DNA from: Oxalobacteraceae bacterium
Lineage (GTDB): Bacteria; Pseudomonadota; Gammaproteobacteria; Burkholderiales; Burkholderiaceae_D
NCBI GenBank assembly: GCA_947446335.1
Contig: CANFGA010000059.1
Location: 1-10,888 of the forward strand
Direction of reading: 5' to 3'
Length of the DNA stretch: 10,888 bases
Shown here: positions 5,664 to 10,888 of the stretch, in pieces
Layout of the letters: every line of letters begins with the position of its first letter
Numbering within the stretch: the stretch's first letter is position 1
Position numbers and translations under genes: made by a program
Notes under the pieces: model-generated
Told to the model about the DNA's origin: nothing
The model's input: only the letters and a program-made list of their open reading frames with translations
Databases searched by the model: none

Positions 5664-7223
5664 ATGCATGTAATACCAATGAATCGGGCGCCATCGCAGG
5701 CCGCTCCGGTGGCGCTGTGGCGCCTGGCGGCATCGCTGCTGGCCTTGACTGGCGCGCTGGCCGTTGGCGGCGCCGATGCATTCGGCTTTGCCGATGTCGC
5801 GCAACAAGCGAAGAAACTGGCGCAGAGCGACTACAAGAAGCCGCCCACCAATTTGCCCAAAGCCGTGGAAAACCTCAGCTACGACCAATACCGCGATATC
5901 CGCTTCGATGCCACAAAGTCGCTGTGGCGCAATGCCAAGCTGCCGTTCGAAGTCGCTTTTTTTCATCAGGGCTTGTTTTACGATCATCCTGTGACGATCA
6001 ATGAAATCGTCGGCAACCGGGCCCGCGAGCTCAAGTTCGATCCGCACGCATTCAATTACGGCAAGAACGAGATCGATCCAAAACAATTGAAGGGCCTCGG
6101 CTTTGCCGGGTTTCGCGTGCACTACCCGCTCAATGCCAAGACGTACAAGGATGAAGTCCAGGTATTTCTGGGCGCAAGCTATTTCCGTGCGCTCGGCAAG
6201 GGACAGGTCTATGGCATTTCGGCGCGCGGCCTGGCGATCGATACCGGGCTCAATTCGGGCGAGGAATTCCCCCAGTTTAGCGAGTTCTGGCTGGAACGAC
6301 CCAAAGCGAACGCCAAGCAATTGACGATTTACGCGCTGCTCAATTCGCGCCGCGTGACCGGCGCCTACCGCTTCGTGCTCACGCCGGGCAGCGAGACCGC
6401 AGTCGATGTCAAGGCCCAGTTGTATCTGCGCTCGAATGTCACCACGCTGGGCATTGCGCCGCTGACCAGCATGTATTTCTTTGGCGAAAACCAGCGCTCC
6501 GAGATCGCCGATTACCGGCCCGAAGTGCACGATTCGGACGGCCTGTCGGTGTACTCCGGTACCGGCGAGTGGCTCTGGCGTCCGCTGGTCAATCCGAAGC
6601 GCTTGCTGGTGACCTCGTTCGGGCTGGACAATCCGCAAGGCTTTGGCATGATGCAGCGCGGGCGTGCGTTCAGCGACTACGAAGACCTGGAAGCGCGCTA
6701 TGAAAAGCGACCCAGCGTCTGGATCGAACCGAAAGGAAAATGGGGCAAGGGACGCATCGAACTGATCCAGATTCCGACGCCCGATGAAACCAATGACAAC
6801 ACGGTCGCATTCTGGGTGCCCGAAGCGATGCCCAAGCCGGGCCAACCTTATGACATCAGCTACAGGATGCTATGGCAAAAGGAAAAGGAAACGCGCCCTC
6901 CCCTGTCGTGGGTGACGCAAACCCGGCGCGGCCACGGCTATACCCGCACGGCCGATGACAGCATCGCGCTGATCGTCGACTTCGAGGGTCCAGCGCTGAA
7001 GAAATTGCCACTCGATGCCAAGCTCGAAGCCGTCGTCAGCGCCGATGCCAACGGCAAGATCATGGCCACCAATGCCTATCGCAATGATGTCACGGGCGGC
7101 TGGCGCATGACGGTGCGGATGAGCCGCAGCGACCAGGCCAAACCGGTCGAATTGCGCGGCCACCTGCGCAGCGGCAGTGCAACACTGTCGGAAACCTGGA
7201 GTTACATATTATCGCCAAACTAA
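5664..7223 (+). CDS. mdoG: Periplasmic glucan biosynthesis protein G (MdoG/OpgG)
   Basis: A 519-residue periplasmic protein of the MdoG/OpgG family, close to the usual length. It works with MdoH on osmoregulated periplasmic glucans, shaping the beta-1,2-glucan backbone; the family is now classed with beta-1,2-glucanase-type glycoside hydrolases (GH186). A signal peptide covers about residues 1-39, with a hydrophobic core and ADA cleavage site before FGFADV. Typical family segments follow: FFHQGLFYDHPV, GFAGFRVHYPLN, FLGASYFRALGKGQVYGISARG, MYFFGENQR (270-278), RPEVHDSDGL (with H289, D290 and D292), GTGEWLWRPL and, near the C-terminus, GGWRMTVRM. The start is the ATG at 5664, with GGGA five bases upstream; an ATG at 5679 lacks a ribosome-binding site. 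Its 3' end overlaps mdoH by 16 nt, and its own codons supply the mdoH Shine-Dalgarno. Confidence 0.96.
   Translation: MHVIPMNRAPSQAAPVALWRLAASLLALTGALAVGGADAFGFADVAQQAKKLAQSDYKKPPTNLPKAVENLSYDQYRDIRFDATKSLWRNAKLPFEVAFFHQGLFYDHPVTINEIVGNRARELKFDPHAFNYGKNEIDPKQLKGLGFAGFRVHYPLNAKTYKDEVQVFLGASYFRALGKGQVYGISARGLAIDTGLNSGEEFPQFSEFWLERPKANAKQLTIYALLNSRRVTGAYRFVLTPGSETAVDVKAQLYLRSNVTTLGIAPLTSMYFFGENQRSEIADYRPEVHDSDGLSVYSGTGEWLWRPLVNPKRLLVTSFGLDNPQGFGMMQRGRAFSDYEDLEARYEKRPSVWIEPKGKWGKGRIELIQIPTPDETNDNTVAFWVPEAMPKPGQPYDISYRMLWQKEKETRPPLSWVTQTRRGHGYTRTADDSIALIVDFEGPALKKLPLDAKLEAVVSADANGKIMATNAYRNDVTGGWRMTVRMSRSDQAKPVELRGHLRSGSATLSETWSYILSPN
7198..7210 (+). promoter_or_regulatory. mdoH ribosome-binding site and non-canonical ATT start
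   Basis: GGAG (7198-7201) lies six bases before ATT (7208-7210), an ideal spacing. Reading from ATT gives a continuous 46-codon extension in frame with the rest of mdoH, and no ATG, GTG or TTG occurs in that frame before 7346. The site sits inside the last codons of mdoG, giving translational coupling. ATT initiation is known in bacteria, as in infC and pcnB of E. coli. A sequencing error or ATG-to-ATT mutation is the alternative. Confidence 0.7.
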
Positions 7224-9658
7224 GCATCGCCCCAGCCAGCGAGCCAGACGCTTGCGCCGCTTACCTCGAGCGTCTGCCGCTGACGCAAGAGCAGCGTCAC
7301 ACCCTGCAGCAGGCAGCGTGCGCCGCGCCGCAGCCACAACTGGCGATGCGCGCGCTGCACGAAGCGCTGGGCGGCAGCAACGGCGGCGACAATCCGGCCC
7401 ACGGCTCGGTCGCGCAGCGTCTGAAACTGGCCGGAATCGAAATCGACCAGGACCACCGGGTGCACACCGCGCCGCCGATCAACCGGATTTCGATGGTGCC
7501 TCAGCCATGGGGTTCCTTGAATCTGCTGACGCGCTGGTTTCAGAAGCTGCGCGGCAAGTCTGCGGTGCACACGCTGCGCCACGGACCACCCGAGGCGGAT
7601 GCACCCGATCCGCTCGGCTACCGCCCGCAAGGCGGTGGCTGGCGCCGGCTGATCCTGATGCTGCTGATGTTCGGGCAAACTGCGCTGGCCACGTATTTCA
7701 TGAGCACGGTGTTGCCCTACAAAGGCGAACATGTACTGGAAATGGCAACGCTGGTGCTGTTCGCCACGCTATTTTGCTGGGTCTCGGCCGGATTCTGGAC
7801 CGCGATGGCCGGTTTTCTGGTGCTGCTGCGCGGGGGCGACCGACATACGATTTCAGCCACCGATGGCGGGCAGACCATCGATGCGGCAGCGCGCACCGCA
7901 CTCATCATGCCAATTTGCAATGAAGACGTGAACCGCGTCTTCGCCGGCCTGCGCGCCACCTATGAATCGGTGCAGCGCAGCGGCACGTTGCAGCAATTCG
8001 ATTTTTTCATCTTAAGCGACAGCAACGACCCGGACCTGTGCGTGGCCGAGCTCGATGCATGGAACCGGCTGTGCCAGGCGGTGGATGGCTACGGCCACAT
8101 CTTTTACCGGCACCGGCTGCGGCGGGTCAAGCGCAAGAGCGGCAATGTCGACAATTTTTGCCAGCGCTGGGGCAAAAATTACCGCTACATGATCGTGCTC
8201 GATGCCGATAGCGTGATGAGCGGCGATTGCATCACCAAGCTGGTGCGGCTGATGGAAGCCAATCCCGGCTCCGGCATCATCCAGAGCGCGCCGCGCGCCT
8301 CCGGGCGCGACACGCTGTATGCGCGGATCCAGCAATTTTCATCGCGCGTCTACGGCCCGCTGTTTACCGCAGGATTGCATTATTGGCAATTGGGCGAATC
8401 GCATTACTGGGGCCATAACGCGATCATCCGCATGGCGCCGTTCATGCGCCACTGCGCCCTGGCGCCACTGCCAGGCAGCGGCGCGCTGGCTGGCGAAATC
8501 CTGTCGCACGATTTTGTCGAGGCGGCGCTGATGCGGCGCGCCGGCTGGTCGGTCTGGATCGCCTACGATCTCGATGGCAGCTTCGAAGAAATGCCGCCCA
8601 ACCTGCTCGACGAACTCAAACGCGATCGGCGCTGGTGCCACGGCAACCTGATGAATTTTCGTCTGTTCACCGCGCCCGGCATGCATCCGGTGCACCGCGC
8701 GGTGTTCGCCACCGGTGTCATGGCGTATCTGTCGGCGCCGCTGTGGTTCATCTTCCTGGCGCTGTCGACCGGCATGCTGGCAGCGCACGCATTGATCGTG
8801 CCGGAGTATTTCACCGAACCGCGCCAACTGTTTCCGATCTGGCCCGAATGGCATCCGGAAAAGGCACTGGCCCTGTTCACTGCCACCGCCACGCTGCTGT
8901 TCTTGCCGAAAATTCTGAGCGCATTGCTGGTTTGCCTGCAGGCACCGAAAGACTATGGCGGGCGCCTGAAAGTCATGTTCAGCGTGCTGATCGAAATGGT
9001 GTTTTCCGCGCTGCTGGCGCCGGTGCGCATGCTGTTTCACACGCGCTTCGTGGCCGCCGCGTTTCTCGGTTGGGAAATGAAATGGAAATCGCCGCCGCGC
9101 GACAATGCCGAAACCAGCTGGCTTGAGGCGGCGCGCAAGCATGGCGGCCATACGCTGCTGGGACTGCTCTGGGGTGGCGGCGTGTTCTGGCTCGATCCGT
9201 CCTACCTGTGGTGGCTGTTGCCGATCGTGGGCGCGCTGACCTTGTCGATTCCGCTGTCGGTCTATTCGAGCCGGATCAAGCCCGGACGCGTGGCGCGCAA
9301 GTTGCGCCTGTTCCTGATTCCCGAAGAGATCGAGCAGCCACTGGAATTGCGCGCCACCGATGCCTACCTGGTGCAATCGAAGCCAGCGCCTGACTTCGCC
9401 GACGCCGTCGTCGACCCGCAGCTCAATGCACTGCTGTGCGCCTGCGCCACCGCGCGTCCCGGCTTGCCGAAAACAACCCGGGCGCACCATGCGGCATTGG
9501 CCGACCTCGCCTTGACACAAGGGGCGCAGGCACTGACGCCAGCCCAGGCCAACTTGCTGCTGCAAGACCCGCTGGCGCTGTCGCGCCTGCACTTCGATGT
9601 CTGGTCGGCGCCCCAAGCGCATCCGACCTGGCACGCACTGATGACATCAACGGCGTGA
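7208..9658 (+). CDS. mdoH: Glucan beta-1,2-glucosyltransferase MdoH/OpgH
   Basis: An inner-membrane family-2 glycosyltransferase that polymerises UDP-glucose into the beta-1,2-linked backbone of periplasmic glucans and passes it across the membrane. Numbering from the ATT start gives 816 residues, against 847 in E. coli. The N-terminal cytoplasmic stretch includes YLERLPLTQEQR and HGSVAQRL. Two membrane helices follow (LILMLLMFGQTALATYFM; LFATLFCWVSAGFWTAM). The catalytic domain shows ALIMPICNEDVNRVFAGL, DADS (D332, D334), HYWGHNAIIR, SHDFVEAALMRRAGW and DRRWCHG (R474, R475, W476). Several C-terminal helices and the conserved FLIPEE come after. A start at ATG 7346 would have no Shine-Dalgarno and would remove N-terminal residues that resemble the family, so ATT 7208 is preferred. 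It overlaps mdoG by 16 nt and ends 7 bp before the convergent lipoprotein gene, with no terminator between. Confidence 0.95.
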   Translation: MIAKLSIAPASEPDACAAYLERLPLTQEQRHTLQQAACAAPQPQLAMRALHEALGGSNGGDNPAHGSVAQRLKLAGIEIDQDHRVHTAPPINRISMVPQPWGSLNLLTRWFQKLRGKSAVHTLRHGPPEADAPDPLGYRPQGGGWRRLILMLLMFGQTALATYFMSTVLPYKGEHVLEMATLVLFATLFCWVSAGFWTAMAGFLVLLRGGDRHTISATDGGQTIDAAARTALIMPICNEDVNRVFAGLRATYESVQRSGTLQQFDFFILSDSNDPDLCVAELDAWNRLCQAVDGYGHIFYRHRLRRVKRKSGNVDNFCQRWGKNYRYMIVLDADSVMSGDCITKLVRLMEANPGSGIIQSAPRASGRDTLYARIQQFSSRVYGPLFTAGLHYWQLGESHYWGHNAIIRMAPFMRHCALAPLPGSGALAGEILSHDFVEAALMRRAGWSVWIAYDLDGSFEEMPPNLLDELKRDRRWCHGNLMNFRLFTAPGMHPVHRAVFATGVMAYLSAPLWFIFLALSTGMLAAHALIVPEYFTEPRQLFPIWPEWHPEKALALFTATATLLFLPKILSALLVCLQAPKDYGGRLKVMFSVLIEMVFSALLAPVRMLFHTRFVAAAFLGWEMKWKSPPRDNAETSWLEAARKHGGHTLLGLLWGGGVFWLDPSYLWWLLPIVGALTLSIPLSVYSSRIKPGRVARKLRLFLIPEEIEQPLELRATDAYLVQSKPAPDFADAVVDPQLNALLCACATARPGLPKTTRAHHAALADLALTQGAQALTPAQANLLLQDPLALSRLHFDVWSAPQAHPTWHALMTSTA

Positions 9659-9665
9659 ACTTGCG

Positions 9666-10019
9666 CTAGCGCCGGCCGTGGCCGCGATAGCCGCGACCGC
9701 CGTGGCCGCGTCCACGGTAACCGGAACCACCGCGGAACATGAAATCGAGTCCGATCGTGACCGGTGGATACGCGTAATACGGCTGCGGCGCGTAATACGG
9801 CTGTGCTGCGTAATACGACGGCTGCGGTGCGTAATAGGGCTGCGCATAGTAGGAAGGCGCTGCGCTGTAGCGCGGGGACTGGACCGGTTCCACCGTATGC
9901 CATTGATATGGATCGAAGGAACTGGCGTCGGTACGGCCGACGTAATTCGGCGGCCCCGGCTGATACACGGCGCAACCTCCGAGCGCGGCAAGCGTGACCA
10001 CAGCAACTATTTTCTTCAT
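9666..10019 (-). CDS. Small Tyr-rich lipoprotein with Gly/Arg tail
   Basis: A 117-residue predicted lipoprotein of unknown function. MKKIVAVVTLAALGGC is a short signal ending in a lipobox (L13-G14-G15-C16), so Cys16 would be lipidated and the protein anchored in the envelope. A spacer with PNYVGRTDASSFDPYQWHT follows. Residues 57-86 contain five YYA units separated by Gln, Pro, Ser and Ala. A short hydrophobic strand, VTIGLDFMF (87-95), comes next, then a Gly/Arg/His-rich tail (97-117). The ATG at 10019 has AGGGG six bases upstream. Low complexity makes homology hard to judge; I have seen similar small proteins in betaproteobacteria without a function. It is convergent with mdoH, 7 bp apart. 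A possible -10 (TATACC, minus strand, around 10045-10050) has no good -35. Confidence 0.8.
   Translation of the reverse strand: MKKIVAVVTLAALGGCAVYQPGPPNYVGRTDASSFDPYQWHTVEPVQSPRYSAAPSYYAQPYYAPQPSYYAAQPYYAPQPYYAYPPVTIGLDFMFRGGSGYRGRGHGGRGYRGHGRR
9762..9851 (-). repeat. Degenerate repeat coding for the YYA-Q/P units
   Basis: The coding sequence repeats a short unit whose plus-strand form is close to GCGTAATACGGCTG, giving five YYA tripeptides at residues 57, 62, 69, 75 and 81. Spacing varies from 5 to 7 residues. All units stay in frame, so copy number could change the length of the surface-facing segment without breaking the protein. Confidence 0.8.
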
Positions 10020-10126
10020 GGCTAACCCCTAGTGTAGAACACCATGGTATAAGAACCCGTGATGATTGGGGCGCCAGATTACAGCTTGTTACATCCGCCG
10101 CCGCAGCGCAAACCAGGCCGAACAAT

Positions 10127-10162
10127 AAAAAAACGGAACTCGATATCGAGTTCCGTTTTTTT
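10127..10162. terminator. Perfect bidirectional intrinsic terminator
   Basis: A perfect palindrome with 18-bp arms centred between 10144 and 10145. Seven A's lead into CGGAACTCGAT, its exact complement follows, then seven T's. Either strand therefore gives a strong GC-containing hairpin with a U-tract. On the minus strand it sits about 50 bp after the stop codon of the His/Met-rich protein gene. On the plus strand it is the first terminator I can see after mdoH. Confidence 0.95.
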
Positions 10163-10211
10163 GCAGTCACAGTCTCAGGCTAGCGCCCGATCTGCTAATG
10201 GCGACTGGCGC

Positions 10212-10706
10212 TCAAGGCTTCGCTGGAGCCTCGGCTGGCATCGCCGGCTTGGCGCCGTGCGGACCTTTGCCATCATGCATGGGATGCTTGTCGCCGTGCA
10301 TGGCTTTGCCATCGTGCATCGGATGGCCGTGCGGACCTTTGCCGTCGTGCATCGGGTGTTTTTTGCCACGATGACCTTTGCCCTCGTGCATGGGGTGATG
10401 CATGCCTTTGCCATCCTTCACGCCGGCATGATCCATGCTGCCCTGCACGTAGCCGTGTTTGTATCCTTGCTTGTAGCCTGGCTTGTGCATACGCTCATGC
10501 ATGGCACCGTGCTCTTGCGACATCTGCGGATGGGCTTCAGCCGGAGCAGCTGCAGGCATGGCGCCCAATTGATGCGCGCGCCGTTCGATATCAGCAATCT
10601 TGGCAGGATCCGTGCTCACGACCACGCCGCTCGTTGGAGCGTTCTGTGCGTAGACGGCACCGGCAAACGCCAGAGAGGATACTAAAAATAACAGCTTCGT
10701 CTTCAT
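10212..10706 (-). CDS. Exported His/Met-rich repeat protein, possible metal binder
   Basis: A 164-residue exported protein of unknown function. A Sec signal peptide (MKTKLLFLVSSLAFAGAVYA, cleavage after Ala20) precedes a mature part with about 20 His and 12 Met. Residues 33-48 (DPAKIADIERRAHQLG) may form one helix. From residue 66 the chain is low in complexity: HGAMHERMHKPGYKQGYKHGY, then four HPMH(D/E)GK units at 104, 117, 128 and 141. Only the signal peptide has a hydrophobic run, so the product should be soluble in the periplasm or secreted. Dense His and Met suggest binding of copper, nickel or similar metals, but this is inference from composition. There are no cysteines. The ATG at 10706 has AAAGGA six bases upstream. 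No metal transporter or sensor gene is next to it, and a perfect TATAAT lies about 30 bp upstream. Confidence 0.82.
   Translation of the reverse strand: MKTKLLFLVSSLAFAGAVYAQNAPTSGVVVSTDPAKIADIERRAHQLGAMPAAAPAEAHPQMSQEHGAMHERMHKPGYKQGYKHGYVQGSMDHAGVKDGKGMHHPMHEGKGHRGKKHPMHDGKGPHGHPMHDGKAMHGDKHPMHDGKGPHGAKPAMPAEAPAKP
10254..10400 (-). repeat. In-frame repeats coding for HPMH(D/E)GK units
   Basis: Four copies of the HPMH(D/E)GK heptapeptide fall at 13-, 11- and 13-residue spacing, with GPHG or HG linkers. The DNA is similar between copies, so slippage or recombination could change their number in frame. Confidence 0.85.
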
Positions 10707-10736
10707 TGGTTTTTCCTTTTATTCAATGTGGACAAC

Positions 10737-10742
10737 ATTATA
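10737..10742 (-). promoter_or_regulatory. -10 element of the His/Met-rich protein gene
   Basis: The minus strand reads a perfect TATAAT (10742-10737), about 30 bp before the ATG. A second -10-like hexamer, TATACT, lies at 10753-10748. The -35 region is poor at 16-18 bp (GGATGT or similar), which suggests a weak or activated promoter. The element overlaps the stop codon of the upstream gene. Confidence 0.4.
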
Positions 10743-10888
10743 AATAAAGTATATCGCAAACATCCAAAGCTTGCCCTTTGGCATCGTAACGAAGCGCACA
10801 TAGATCGAAGCTGATTCCGTAGTCCAGATCGACATGCTGCACCTTGCCAAACACTAGCATGAAACTGCGCTTGATCTCGCCGTTCCAG
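10738..10888 (-). CDS. C-terminal end of an unrecognised protein (cut by window edge)
   Basis: An open frame runs from the right edge to TAA at 10740-10738, giving 49 residues. It reads like a real folded protein, with alternating hydrophobic strands (SFMLVFGKVQHVDLDYG, then ISFDLCALRYD), ending in DILYL. I do not recognise the family; a beta-rich enzyme C-terminus such as a flavin-reductase-like fold is only a guess. Codons are more AT-rich near the end. It is on the same strand as the His/Met-rich protein gene, 31 bp upstream of it. Confidence 0.5.
   Translation of the reverse strand, partial: WNGEIKRSFMLVFGKVQHVDLDYGISFDLCALRYDAKGQALDVCDILYL

Noticed and set aside
5643..6845. Minus-strand open frame of 400 codons inside mdoG
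   Set aside because: It is opposite the strongly conserved MdoG reading frame, and high GC keeps the antisense frame open. It has no ribosome-binding site support.
8339..9634. Minus-strand open frame of 431 codons inside mdoH
   Set aside because: mdoH shows conserved glycosyltransferase motifs throughout. The antisense product is Arg/Gln/His-rich with no recognisable domain.
10059..10685. Plus-strand open frame opposite the His/Met-rich gene, and a minus-strand frame ending at 9364 that gives an identical peptide
   Set aside because: The shared peptide KKRNSISSSVF arises only because the terminator is a perfect palindrome. Neither frame has other support.

Overview
The window looks like chromosomal DNA of a Gram-negative betaproteobacterium, most likely in or near the Oxalobacteraceae/Burkholderiales. 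The reasons are the moderately high GC with strong G/C third positions, a mdoG-mdoH (opgGH) pair for periplasmic glucans, a Tat-exported high-potential iron-sulfur protein (HiPIP) and a short HTH protein of a type I recall from Burkholderiales. This placement comes from recognising families, not from a search. I see no insertion sequence, prophage, CRISPR array, tRNA or rRNA.

Layout. 1-193 (-) is the N-terminal part of a metallophosphoesterase, cut by the window edge. Just upstream of its start is an array of five perfect 11-bp repeats, then (304-1242, -) an ADP-ribosylglycohydrolase. After a 277-bp gap come a small MscS-type channel (1520-2383, +) and a short HTH protein (2522-2848, +). The HTH gene overlaps tail-to-tail with a Stealth-family sugar-phosphate transferase (2832-3908, -). 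Upstream of that gene is a HiPIP gene (3991-4308, -), which diverges from a MerR-type regulator (4480-5466, +). The 171-bp divergent region holds a promoter and three TTGAAC/GTTCAA half-sites. mdoG (5664-7223) and mdoH (7208-9658) form a translationally coupled operon. Two small exported proteins lie on the minus strand after it: a Tyr-rich, Gly/Arg-tailed lipoprotein (9666-10019) and a His/Met-rich repeat protein (10212-10706). A perfect 36-bp bidirectional terminator separates them. The right edge holds the 3' end of an unrecognised minus-strand gene.

How it fits together. Most identifiable genes act at the cell envelope: osmoprotection (MscS, MdoG, MdoH), periplasmic electron transfer (HiPIP), surface polysaccharide (Stealth), and two small exported proteins. 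MscS and MdoGH both belong to low-osmolarity physiology, but they are separate transcription units. The most notable points are that mdoH has no ATG/GTG/TTG that would give a full-length protein and appears to start at ATT behind a good Shine-Dalgarno; that the 11-bp array overlaps the putative promoter of the metallophosphoesterase; and that mdoGH transcription can run antisense through the whole lipoprotein gene before reaching a terminator. I did not find a convincing new multi-gene system.
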